Source: Desulfosarcina sp. (GTDB taxonomy: Bacteria > Desulfobacterota > Desulfobacteria > Desulfobacterales > Desulfosarcinaceae). From it: a DNA stretch of 32,624 nucleotides. The position numbers and the translations under genes are program-made. Positions 8,077-16,205 of this stretch are shown here, in pieces (within the stretch, counting starts at the first letter, position 1; each line of letters begins with the position of its first letter). Where the stretch lies: contig JABZFO010000108.1 of NCBI GenBank assembly GCA_014237405.1, positions 1 through 32,624 on the forward strand, read 5' to 3'. A model generated the notes under the pieces. It ran no database searches. It saw nothing but the letters and a program-made list of their open reading frames with translations, and was not told the origin of the DNA.

Positions 8077-9120
8077 TTATTCCGTACGGTTACGCCAGCA
8101 GGTGGGGTCAGATGCCAGGTAGTCTCCGGTCAGTTGAAAGGCAGCACCCCGGCATCCATAGCAGTCGTGGGCCTGGTCACAGGTCCTGCAGGGTCCCTTG
8201 ATGGTATGGCGGTGGTTTTTCAAGTCCTTGAGCACACGGCTGTTTTCAATGATCGCTTTCAACGGCTGCTCCCTCACGTTGCCCAGGGGCAGAGTCACCC
8301 CAACGCAGGGCATCACGTCACCCTTGGAAGTCACCAGACAGGAAAACTGGTGGCGCAGGCATCGGTTTCCCACCAGCGGCGGCTGGATGTCCCAGGTCCG
8401 ACCATAGCGTTCATGATCGATATGGGCCAGATTCTCGAACAGGCGGTGCAAGACCTGGCTGTCCACATTGAGCCAGGGGTTCTTCCGGGCGTTTTCCTGG
8501 GGCGTGATAATCTCGAAATAGGGGGCAATGCCCTGGTCCCGGAGCCAACACCACAACCTGGGCAGCTCCGCCAGGTTCTGGCGGCAGATGATGGTGCTGA
8601 CGGCAAGAAAAGCATCCGATGACGGGTAACCTGCCTGCTTTAACTTTGCCAGCGCGTTTCCGATGATCTTGCTTGCTCCCGGCTTTCCCGACAGCCGGTC
8701 CTGCAGATCGGCATCGAAAGTATTCATTTTCATGACCACCCGCACCCGACGGACGAAAAGCCATCGGGCGAAATCGGCAGTGATACCGCTGCCGTTGGTG
8801 AACATTTCCACACCCATTCCCTGCGCCAAAATAAAGTCGATCATCTCCCGAATGTGAGGATAGATACTCGGTTCACCGCCTAGGATAATGATTCGCCGGG
8901 CACCCAGGGCCTTAGCCTGCACCAGCACATCCATAATTTCATCGGGGGACAGCTCTCCGTTTAAGTATCCCTCATCGGGAACGTAGCAGTAAGGGCATCG
9001 AAAATTGCAGCGAAGACTGAATTCGATCTCCATGGTCAGCAAACGATTTTCCGCAGCCACACGGGTGATGGTTTCCCGATCGAACTCAAAATCACATAAA
9101 CGACTGGCGAAGCTTTCCAT
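8077..9120 (-). CDS. Radical SAM protein with C-terminal SPASM-type cysteine domain
   Basis: A 347-residue protein. CNFRCPYC (Cys38, 42, 45) is the CxxxCxxC motif that binds the SAM-coordinating 4Fe-4S cluster, and ILGGEPS is the GGE motif. The C-terminal third has a Cys set (NRCLRHQFSCLV, DVMPCVG, CRTCDQAHDCYGC, DPTCW) characteristic of SPASM/twitch domains holding auxiliary clusters. Such enzymes modify peptides or proteins or mature cofactors. I see no convincing precursor peptide next to it, so the substrate is unknown. AGGA lies 8 bases before the ATG. It is convergent with the threonine dehydratase, with only 17 bases between their ends, and appears to be monocistronic. Confidence 0.85.
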   Translation of the reverse strand: MESFASRLCDFEFDRETITRVAAENRLLTMEIEFSLRCNFRCPYCYVPDEGYLNGELSPDEIMDVLVQAKALGARRIIILGGEPSIYPHIREMIDFILAQGMGVEMFTNGSGITADFARWLFVRRVRVVMKMNTFDADLQDRLSGKPGASKIIGNALAKLKQAGYPSSDAFLAVSTIICRQNLAELPRLWCWLRDQGIAPYFEIITPQENARKNPWLNVDSQVLHRLFENLAHIDHERYGRTWDIQPPLVGNRCLRHQFSCLVTSKGDVMPCVGVTLPLGNVREQPLKAIIENSRVLKDLKNHRHTIKGPCRTCDQAHDCYGCRGAAFQLTGDYLASDPTCWRNRTE

Positions 9121-9448
9121 GAAACGATCCTTGAATTTTGAATAAGGTATTCTGCCTAGTTTATAAACTGGCGGAGCGAAGCGAGTTCAACGTTCGATGT
9201 TGGACGTTCAAAAAATGCTTTATGCTGCCGCTATTGAGTATATTTATTCTCGCCGGAACGGTAAAACCTTTCAGGGTCGCTCGGGCATAGCCCGAGGTTT
9301 AATTAAATGCAATTATCTGGAGGTGTCAAGGGAAGAACGATTGGAACACCTTGACCCCAACCGTTCCCTGTACTAATTGTGTAGGGCTTTCAGAGTAAAC
9401 ATCCGGTGGTCCAAACTGCCGGCGAAGACAACAGGATGGGCACAAAAA
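9121..9448. other. Spacer with repeats, a perfect hairpin and one small ORF
   Basis: About 330 bases with no recognised gene. Near 9185-9210 there are short alternating repeats around the word acgttc (gttcaacgttc/gttggacgttc). At about 9280-9296 there is a perfect 7-bp hairpin, ctcgggc-ata-gcccgag. Near 9330-9370 an imperfect inverted repeat (agggaagaacgattgg / ccaaccgttccct) could fold into a stem with a 3-base bulge. None of these is followed by a strong T run on the plus strand. A 53-codon ORF spans most of the spacer and is listed separately. Confidence 0.5.
9215..9376 (+). CDS. Possible small ORF of 53 residues, unrecognised
   Basis: ATG at 9215 and TAA at 9374-9376. The product is basic (RSGIARGL, EVSREERLEHLDPNRSLY). 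I recognise no family. There is no good ribosome site, because the ATG is preceded by an A run. It could be a gene scrap or chance. It lies in the same frame as the ligase gene that follows and would be separated from it only by its stop codon. Confidence 0.2.
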   Translation: MLYAAAIEYIYSRRNGKTFQGRSGIARGLIKCNYLEVSREERLEHLDPNRSLY

Positions 9449-12400
9449 ATGGCAGCATCAAGTGAGTTAAAAGACGCGGTATCCCAGTTGGTGGTTCGAC
9501 TCCTGTCGGGTCCGGTCCGCCCTGGGCAGGCATTCACCATGCCCGGTTGCAACTACGACGGACTTTATCTGATGGCCCGGCGGTTCAAGGCATTTTTCGA
9601 CGGTAATAACGATGACGCCGCACCCGTCTGCCTCTGTTCCGACGATCGGGCGGTGATGGCCGCCGCATTGCTCGCCTCCTTGGCCGGAGGACCGGAATTG
9701 CTGATGCCCCACGCCCTTTCCGGTGCCTCTCTTTCCGAACTACACCAAGTGATCGGCTATACCAAGGCCATTGGGGAACCCACTGATCTATTGCCACCGG
9801 GGGTAACCGTCATCGAACCGCAAGCATTGACGGATGAAGTGGAGACCCTGACGTCCGATGAAGCGCTGGATCCCGACCGGCCCTGGGTTCACCTGTTCAC
9901 CGGCGGGTCCACCGGTGCTCCGCGCCTCTGGTCCAAAACGCCCCGCAACCTGCTGGGTGAAGTGGACTATCTGGTAAAGCGTTTTGAGATCGGCAGCAAC
10001 GACCGCATTTTGGCCACCGTCCCGGCTCTGCACATTTACGGGCTGCTCTATTCGCTGCTGGTTCCCCTGGCGGTATCGGCCCGGGTGGTGGCGGACACAC
10101 CCTCTTTTCCCGAAGAGATCAAACAGCAGATGGATGACACGTCGCCCACCATTTTCGTGAGCGTGCCGATCCACTACCGAACGCTCAAGGACAACCCGCC
10201 GGATAAAGGCGCCTTGCGACTGGCCTTTTCCTCGGCCGGTCCCCTGGCCGAAGCGGACGGTATGGCATTTTTCAACGCAACGGGCGTGGATCTGGTGGAG
10301 GTTTACGGCTCCACGGAAACCGGGGGCATCGCCACCCGCTGCCGGGCAAAAGGAGAAGAAGACCTCACGCCATTCAGCTGCATCCAGTGGCGGGTGGCCG
10401 GCGCCGACCTGGATATCCGCTCTCCCTTTCTTTCCGGAGAACTATCAGTGCGAGAAAGCGGCTGGTTCACCGCATCGGATCGGGTGAAAGCCCATGGCAA
10501 CGGCGGGTTCGTGGTTACAGGACGCTCGGACAATATCGTCAAAGTGGGCGGCAACCGGGTGGACCTGGAAAAGATTCGCCAGCTGATTTTGGAAGTGGAG
10601 GGGATCGAAGAAGCCCTGGTCGTGGCCAATCCAACTGACACCGGCCGGGACCGGGAGGTCGTTGCCCTGATCGATCATATCCCCATGGCGGCCACAGGAA
10701 AAATCGATCGCCTTGCCATCGAGAGAATCACCGCCACCCAACAGATCAAGTTCGAACCGGCCGGGCTGAAAGTACCCTTGGATGAAGGAAAAACCCTGCA
10801 GGAGGTGGCCACCAACCACAGCATCGACATCCGGGCCGACTGCGGCGGCATGGGCATCTGTGGCAAGTGCCGGGTCATCGTTCAACCCAAAGAGAACTTC
10901 TGTCCACCCACCGATTCGGAACTGGATGTACTCACGCCGGACCAGATAGCCGATGGATTCCGCCTGGCCTGCCAGGCCCATGCCACAGGCAAGGGAACGG
11001 TCACCATCCCCGACACCTTGGCTGAAAGTGCCGAAACCCGGGGAAAGACCGGCATCGCCGGCACCTATCCGGTGGATCCCATGATCCGGCGGTTAACGAT
11101 GGACGGCCGCTCGCCGGACCTGAAAAAAGATAACACTCCGGAAAGCCTGACGGACTGGCTTGCTTCACAGGCCAACGATCCTGCTGCCACCACTGCCGAT
11201 ATCGCATCGTTGCGCCGACTGGGAAGATATCATGACAGCCTGAAAGCGTTCACCCTGGTGGTGCACGAAGAGACCGGTATCCGCCGCATCATGGAAGGGA
11301 AGAAAACAGCCAGCCTCGGGTTTGCCGTGGACCTGGGCACCACTTCGGTGGCCGGCTACCTGTGCGACTTGAAGACAGGAACGCTGCTGGTTGCCGACGC
11401 CTGCGTCAATCCCCAGCGGCGGTTCGGGGAGGACGTGATCAGCCGGATCAGCCGGATCAACGAAAAAGATGAGCATCTGGATCAATTCCAACGCCTGGCC
11501 GCCGAGGGAATCAATTTTCTCATGACCCGCTGCCTGGAGCAGGTCGACGCCACATCCGAAGACATTGATGAGGTGACTGTCTGCGGCAACACCACCATGG
11601 AGCAGGTTTTTGCCGGACTTCACCCTCACGGGTTAGGGGTTTTCCCCTATTTTCCCCTGACGTTGACACCGCCGGTCTTCAACGCCGGGGATCTGGGGCT
11701 GGCCATCGACCCGGCCGTGCCCGTATTTCTCATGCCGGTGATATCGGGTTTTGTTGGTGGAGACACCATGGCCGCCATTCTGGCGGACCGGCCCCACGAG
11801 CGGGACGAAATCACCCTCATTGTGGATATCGGCACCAACGGCGAGGTGGTGCTGGGCAACCGCGACGGGCTGTGGGTGACCAGTTGCGCCACCGGCCCGG
11901 CCCTGGAGGGCGCGCAGATCTCCTGCGGCATGCGGGCGGTATCCGGCGCCATCCATCGCGTGTGGCCGGATGAAAGCAACAGCCACGTCGCCTATGACGT
12001 GCTGGGAACGAAAGGGAAAAATCGGCCCATGGGCATCTGCGGTTCGGGAGTCATTGACGCCATCGCCGCACTACGGCACATCGGTGCAATCCTGCCCAGC
12101 GGGCGACTGGATGAAAAGATCGACGGTGTGGTCTCTGATAAAGAGGGTGTTGGACGACATTACACTATCGCAGACAATGATCAAACCGCCACCGGCAGCG
12201 ATATTTCCGTCACCCTGAAAGACGTTCGCCAGATTCAGTTGGCCAAGGCGGCCCTTTTCGTGGGCATCGAATTTCTCATGCGCAAGGCCGGGATCAAAAA
12301 GATAGACCGGACCATCCTCACCGGCGCCTTCGGTGCCCGCTTCAACTGGAAGAACGCCCTGGCCATCGGCATGCTGCCGCCGGCCGTTGCCGAAGGGGAG

Positions 12401-12577
12401 GTCATCCCCAAAGATAACCTCGCCGGCGTGGGTGTGGTGATGGCCCTGCTGGATAAAAAATTAAGGGCCGAAGCACGGTCCCTGTGCCGAGACATCCGCT
12501 ACCTGGAGCTGGCCTCCGAGCCCGACTTTGCCATGGCCTTTGCCAAGGCCACGGCGTTTCCGAAAATCGAGACATAG
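9449..12577 (+). CDS. Acyl-CoA/AMP ligase fused to 2Fe-2S/ASKHA corrinoid-protein activator (RACE-like)
   Basis: A 1042-residue ORF. I chose the ATG at 9449 because AGGATGGG precedes it by 8 bases. Residues 1-427 resemble ANL-family AMP ligases: FTGGSTGAPRLWSK (P-loop), VEVYGSTETGG (A5), FTASDRVKAH (A7), VTGRSDNIVKVGG (A8) and MAATGKIDR (A10 Lys). About 35 residues of the small C-terminal domain seem to be missing between VVALI and DHIPMAATGK near residue 407. Residues about 430-1042 match a full-length DUF4445/RACE protein. It opens with a ferredoxin-like 2Fe-2S site (DCGGMGICGKC and a later LACQ), then the ASKHA ATPase motifs FAVDLGTTSVAGY, IVDIGTNGEVVLGN, GICGSGVIDA and LTGAFGARF. RACE proteins use ATP to reduce inactive Co(II) corrinoid proteins. 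The two functions are not an obvious pair, so the fusion may be a deletion product. Its stop codon lies at the edge of a MITE. Confidence 0.8.
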   Translation: MAASSELKDAVSQLVVRLLSGPVRPGQAFTMPGCNYDGLYLMARRFKAFFDGNNDDAAPVCLCSDDRAVMAAALLASLAGGPELLMPHALSGASLSELHQVIGYTKAIGEPTDLLPPGVTVIEPQALTDEVETLTSDEALDPDRPWVHLFTGGSTGAPRLWSKTPRNLLGEVDYLVKRFEIGSNDRILATVPALHIYGLLYSLLVPLAVSARVVADTPSFPEEIKQQMDDTSPTIFVSVPIHYRTLKDNPPDKGALRLAFSSAGPLAEADGMAFFNATGVDLVEVYGSTETGGIATRCRAKGEEDLTPFSCIQWRVAGADLDIRSPFLSGELSVRESGWFTASDRVKAHGNGGFVVTGRSDNIVKVGGNRVDLEKIRQLILEVEGIEEALVVANPTDTGRDREVVALIDHIPMAATGKIDRLAIERITATQQIKFEPAGLKVPLDEGKTLQEVATNHSIDIRADCGGMGICGKCRVIVQPKENFCPPTDSELDVLTPDQIADGFRLACQAHATGKGTVTIPDTLAESAETRGKTGIAGTYPVDPMIRRLTMDGRSPDLKKDNTPESLTDWLASQANDPAATTADIASLRRLGRYHDSLKAFTLVVHEETGIRRIMEGKKTASLGFAVDLGTTSVAGYLCDLKTGTLLVADACVNPQRRFGEDVISRISRINEKDEHLDQFQRLAAEGINFLMTRCLEQVDATSEDIDEVTVCGNTTMEQVFAGLHPHGLGVFPYFPLTLTPPVFNAGDLGLAIDPAVPVFLMPVISGFVGGDTMAAILADRPHERDEITLIVDIGTNGEVVLGNRDGLWVTSCATGPALEGAQISCGMRAVSGAIHRVWPDESNSHVAYDVLGTKGKNRPMGICGSGVIDAIAALRHIGAILPSGRLDEKIDGVVSDKEGVGRHYTIADNDQTATGSDISVTLKDVRQIQLAKAALFVGIEFLMRKAGIKKIDRTILTGAFGARFNWKNALAIGMLPPAVAEGEVIPKDNLAGVGVVMALLDKKLRAEARSLCRDIRYLELASEPDFAMAFAKATAFPKIET

Positions 12578-12718
12578 CGCCCATCCAGAAACGGCATTTT
12601 TTGGCCCAGGCCAGCGTTCTCGCTCTGTCGAAATCCTCGACGTAGCGCTGCTACGCCTGCGGTTTCAACATCGTTGCGGCCTTGGCCTGAACCAAAATCT
12701 ACATTTCTGGATGGGCAC
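12577..12718. mobile_element. MITE-like palindromic element, copy 1
   Basis: A 142-bp element with terminal inverted repeats: gcgcccatccagaaacg on the left, and on the right the complement of gtgcccatccagaaatg. TA flanks both ends. Nearly the whole element folds back on itself. The centre is cctcgacgtagcgctgctac with a 3-base loop, and the arms ttttttggcccaggcc and ggccttggcctgaaccaaaa pair. It has no coding capacity. The TA target and short size fit a non-autonomous relative of an IS630/Tc1-type transposon (inference). Its first base completes the TAG stop of the upstream gene. Confidence 0.75.
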
Positions 12719-12790
12719 TAATTACCAGAATGATCAAGAAGTCAAATGGTACACCAAACGCCATCGGACCGGAATCACACGTAATAATTC

Positions 12791-13177
12791 TCACCCAACT
12801 AAAGCTGTACACTTGATCTCCACGCACCCACCCTTGGGCAAAGCGCTTACCTCAATGGCGGCACGGGCCGGCCTGTGGTCGGAGAAGTACTCGGCATAAA
12901 TGGCGTTGAAGTCCAAAAACTTGCCCATGTCCGTGAGAAACACCTCCACGGCGGTTACCTGTTCCAGGCTGCTGCCGGCGGCGATAAGGATCTGCTTGAC
13001 GTTCTCCAGGGCCTGTCGGGCCTGGCTCTCCAGGTCCTCTCCCACCAGGTCGCCGGTAGCCGGATCCATTCCCAGCTGTCCGCTGACAAAAACGAAGGGC
13101 GGGGCAACTATTGCCTGGGAATAGGGACCGATGGCCGCCGGGGCTTTGTCGGTTTGAACCGTTTTTAAAGTCATCAT
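12791..13177 (-). CDS. ridA: RidA/YjgF-family reactive intermediate deaminase
   Basis: A 128-residue protein with the complete family pattern: AIGPYSQAI near the start, FVSGQLGMDPATG, QARQALENVKQIL, VEVFLTDM and RPARAAIEV, whose Arg binds the substrate carboxylate, then KGGCVEIKC. RidA hydrolyses 2-aminoacrylate and related enamines made by PLP dehydratases. The threonine dehydratase-like gene earlier in this window could be a source of such intermediates. AGGAG lies upstream of two consecutive ATGs (13177 and 13174); either could be used. It lies 30 bases downstream of phaJ on the same strand and probably shares its transcript. Confidence 0.92.
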   Translation of the reverse strand: MMTLKTVQTDKAPAAIGPYSQAIVAPPFVFVSGQLGMDPATGDLVGEDLESQARQALENVKQILIAAGSSLEQVTAVEVFLTDMGKFLDFNAIYAEYFSDHRPARAAIEVSALPKGGCVEIKCTALVG

Positions 13178-13207
13178 GACGCTCCTTTCATCATCAACAC
13201 TGAGAAC

Positions 13208-13552
13208 TTACACCCTGCGCGGCGGGCTGATGAACGCTTCGCCGTCCAGCACTACGGTGCCCTCCTGGTTGGTGCAGATGGTTTTCAAGCGCACACGCTT
13301 TTTCTCGGCCAGGATTTCGATCACTTCCACCGTGGCCGTTACGGTATCGCCGATGGCCACTGGGGCCTTGAAATTTAAAGTCTGCTGAAGGTAGATGGTG
13401 CCCGGTCCGGGAAGCTGGGTGCCCAGCAGGTTGGAGATAAAACCAGCCGTCAGCATGCCGTGAGCGATGCGGGTTTTAAACGCAGTCTTTTCGGCATAGG
13501 CCTCATTAACGTGAGCCGGATTGAAATCCCCTGTAATCCCGGCATAAAGATA
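13208..13552 (-). pseudogene. phaJ: PhaJ-type (R)-specific enoyl-CoA hydratase (MaoC fold), 5' truncated
   Basis: PhaJ makes (R)-3-hydroxyacyl-CoA from enoyl-CoA for PHA synthesis. The frame YLYAGITGDFNPAHVNEAY carries the catalytic Asp and His of the MaoC hydratase motif, and continues through FKTRIAHGML to a normal C-terminus. The usual first ~25-30 residues are missing. Upstream of YLYAG the frame is AT-rich junk with a TGA at 13574-13576 and no ATG, GTG or TTG. The first in-frame ATG, at 13456, would lose the catalytic residues. The gene is therefore probably dead, unless a non-standard start is used. Its position beside two PHA synthases supports the phaJ assignment. Confidence 0.75.
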
Positions 13553-13660
13553 GTTTCTTTTTATTTTGTTTTTTCAATCATACAAACCGTAGCAAACGCC
13601 GAGAAAAAGGGTTTGCCGCAAAGATACTAAGAACGGGAAGAAAAAAGATGAAGTGAGCCT

Positions 13661-14713
13661 CTAAAACCAGGACCGATGACTCCAGATGTCTTCTTCCAGG
13701 CTTTTCTTGTCCTCCTGGAGCTCCAGATACATGGAGGCATTCTGGATGGCCAGGCCACCTTGGTGGGCCAGGGCCTCGACCATCGCCATGAGATCCGACG
13801 GGAATTTACGCTGCACAGCGCTGTAAAGCCGCATGACCCCAATCACCTTTTCCCGTGCCAGGATGGGGGTGACGATCATGGAAACAATGCCTTCCTTTTT
13901 CATGGTTTCTTTGAAGGTTATGCGGTTGTCGGTGGTGGCGTCGCTGATGACGATGGTCTCTCCTTTCAGGGCGCGTGCCGCGGTCTTCGTGGTGGTGATG
14001 GCGCCTTTTTCGAGGAATTCATCGCTGAGCCCGTGGCTGGCCACCAGCTTCAGCGAATCGGTGTCTTCGTCCATCAGGCGGATGAGTGCTCCCTTCATTT
14101 CCAGGGTGTCGCAGATGTTCTCCGTCAGGTTGCTGAGCACCTGCTGAATGTCAAGAGAGGAGTTGATGTTGGAGGCCAATTCCAGAAACAGCATGGCGTT
14201 CTTCTGGAGCTGGTTGAGCAGACGGGTCTTTTCAATGGCAATGCCGCCCTGCTCGGCCAGCGCCCGCAAAAATTCAATCTCATCGGGTTTAAACTCGTGC
14301 CGGGTACCTGTGTACAGAGACAGGACTCCGATGGTGCGGGCTTTCATCGTCACGGGTACGGTGAGCAGGGAGGCAATGCCCTCGGCCTTCTTGGCATCGT
14401 GGTTTTCCAAACGCGGGTCGGATGTGGCGTCCAGGCAAGCCAGATAGCCATCTTTTTCCAGGACGCTGACCACCCGTTTGGCCTTGATGGGGTTGGCATG
14501 CAGGTATTTTTTGGATAGGCCCCGTTGGGCCACGGGCACGAAGACATCCTGCTCCTCATCCCGCAGAAACAGGCAGGCAGCCTTGCCCTCCATGGTGTCG
14601 ATGGCGCTGTTTACAATCAGGTCCAGCAGCTCCTGCTTGGTTGCGGCCGTACCAAAGGCCTTGCTGATTTTGCAAAAGGTTATCTGCTCGGGAGTTTTTT
14701 GACACGGCTCCCT
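13661..14713 (-). pseudogene. Tandem GAF-domain protein, start lost at a junction with phaC
   Basis: Two GAF domains are present. The first covers about the first 150 codons (AFGTAATKQELLDLIVNSA, EGKAACLFLRDEEQDVFV, GIASLLTVPVTMKARTIGVL). The second runs from LELASNINSSLDIQQVL to the end and carries KGALIRLMDEDTDSLKLVAS. The protein ends KKSLEEDIWSHRSWF. GAF domains bind small ligands or redox cofactors. No output domain follows, so it may act as a stand-alone sensor. The frame is open upstream only to a TGA at 14714-14716 and has no start codon before the internal ATG at 14593. That ATG would remove the first helix of GAF1. The 5' end is interleaved with the phaC 3' end in another frame, indicating a deletion that removed the intergenic region. 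Confidence 0.7.
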
Positions 14714-15896
14714 TCAGGGCCCTTTTGGCGGGCGTCTTTTTCCCCTGCAACGCTTTCCTCGACGCACCGGCCGATTTGGTCACAGGGGCTTTTTTACGCG
14801 GCGCTCTTTTTTCTGGAAGCGCATCTCGCTCTTTGAGCCAGCTGGCGATCTTGGGAGCAAAGGCTTCCTGGCATTTTGAACTGACATAGATGCCGATGTG
14901 TCCGGTATTCAGGCAGATGTCTTCGGTATCTTTGCTGCCCACGTGTTTGACGAGCTGGTCGCAGGCTTCGGGTGGTACCAGGTGGTCGTATTTACCATAG
15001 AAGTTGAGCAGCGGCATGGTCACTTTTTTCAGATCAACCCGTTTTCCGCCGACCTTGAGCTTGCTCTGTATAAGCTTGTTGCCCTGGTAGCAGTCCTTGA
15101 TGAATTGACGAAAAACTTCGCCCGGCAGGTCGGGGCTGTCAAAAATCCATTTATCCATGCGAACGAAATTCTCAACGAACTGCTTGTCGTCCATGTGCTC
15201 CATGAAACCGACGTATTTGTCGATCATCAAGCGGGCGGGGTTGAGCAGCAGAAAACCAAAATTCATCATATCAGCCGATAGATTGCCGAAGGTGTCCACC
15301 ACGCGGTCCACATCGAACTTTTTCATCCACACATGCAGCAGTCCCTTCTTGGTGTCAAAATTGGTGGGCGTGACCGTGGTGACCAGATTTTTTATTTTTT
15401 TCGGGTACAGGGCGGAGTAGATGACGCTGAAAGTCCCCCCCATGCAGATGCCCATGAGGTTGATTTTTTCGATCTGATGCTGTTCGCGGATGAAATCGAC
15501 GATATTATCCATGTAACCGTTGATGTGATCATCAAAGCCAAGGAAACGGTCTTTGCGCGTGGGATAGCCCCAGTCGACCATGTACAGATCGATGCCGGCT
15601 TCCAAAAAACGCTCGACCACGCTGCGCCCGGGCTGCAGGTCCAGCATGGTCTCGCGGTTGATCAAGGCATATACCACCAGCAGGGGTGTTTTGTAGCGGG
15701 CCTCGGTCCGGGGCAGGTAATGCTTCAGTTTGACGCGGTCTTCCTGGTAAACCACCTCATAGGCGGTTTTGGCCAGGTCGGTATCCAGATCGCCCAACAT
15801 CACTTCCGATGCTTTGCGGGCGATGGATTGTGCCCTTTCTGTATCTTCCGCCAATTTTGACAGAATCAGATCCACAGGAATTTTGGTTTGCGACAT
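14556..15896 (-). CDS. phaC: Class III PHA synthase catalytic subunit, C-terminus altered
   Basis: PhaC polymerises (R)-3-hydroxyacyl-CoA with PhaE. The catalytic triad is Cys151 in GICMGG, Asp304 in GKYDHLVPP and His333 in NTGHIGIY, the spacing known for class III enzymes. The catalytic body ends near residue 358 (SWLKERD). A basic tail follows at 361-398 with repeated Lys/Ala/Pro (RKKAPVTK, GKKTPAKRALKG). From about residue 400 the frame reads through the out-of-frame start of the GAF gene, giving about 46 unrelated residues. The natural stop is therefore gone, but the core should still fold. GGGGG about 7 bases before the ATG is the ribosome site. It is downstream of phaE on the same strand, with a MITE between them. 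Confidence 0.9.
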   Translation of the reverse strand: MSQTKIPVDLILSKLAEDTERAQSIARKASEVMLGDLDTDLAKTAYEVVYQEDRVKLKHYLPRTEARYKTPLLVVYALINRETMLDLQPGRSVVERFLEAGIDLYMVDWGYPTRKDRFLGFDDHINGYMDNIVDFIREQHQIEKINLMGICMGGTFSVIYSALYPKKIKNLVTTVTPTNFDTKKGLLHVWMKKFDVDRVVDTFGNLSADMMNFGFLLLNPARLMIDKYVGFMEHMDDKQFVENFVRMDKWIFDSPDLPGEVFRQFIKDCYQGNKLIQSKLKVGGKRVDLKKVTMPLLNFYGKYDHLVPPEACDQLVKHVGSKDTEDICLNTGHIGIYVSSKCQEAFAPKIASWLKERDALPEKRAPRKKAPVTKSAGASRKALQGKKTPAKRALKGAVSKNSRADNLLQNQQGLWYGRNQAGAAGPDCKQRHRHHGGQGCLPVSAG

Positions 15897-16020
15897 GCAC
15901 TACCCCCTTGGGAGCCGGGTTGTTGGGTTGGGGCACTTTACAAATCGATATTCAGCGGCGTCAGGTGCGGGTACATTCAACAGCGGCATCGGTTTCACGG
16001 CGACTGTGCCAACATAGATA

Positions 16021-16161
16021 GTGTCCATCCAGAAACGGTCTTTTCGCCCAATCTCTGCGTTATGCTCAAAATTTTATCCTCGGAATATCAACTATATGCC
16101 TGTGGTAAAATTTTTCGCAGGCCTTGATCTTGTACGAAAATCCTCGTTTCTGGACGGGCAC
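16021..16161. mobile_element. MITE-like palindromic element, copy 2, with target duplication
   Basis: A 141-bp element bounded by gtgtccatccagaaacg and the complement of gtgcccgtccagaaacg. The sequence TAGATA lies immediately outside both ends (16015-16020 and 16162-16167). This is either a 6-bp target duplication or a TA duplication in a lucky context. The interior differs from copy 1 but is again palindromic: caaaattttatcc pairs with ggtaaaattttt around a centre rich in atat. It separates phaC from phaE. It has no ORF. Confidence 0.75.
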
Positions 16162-16205
16162 TAGATAGCAACTGCCAACGGACCGGCAGAATGTTAGTAA
16201 ACCGT

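Noticed and set aside
9270..9300. Intrinsic terminator at the ctcgggc-ata-gcccgag hairpin
   Set aside because: Followed by gtttaattaa rather than a T run, and it lies upstream of both flanking genes.
13676..14518. Plus-strand ORF of 280 aa opposite the GAF gene
   Set aside because: Gln/His/Gly-rich mirror of a real GAF gene; no motif or ribosome site.
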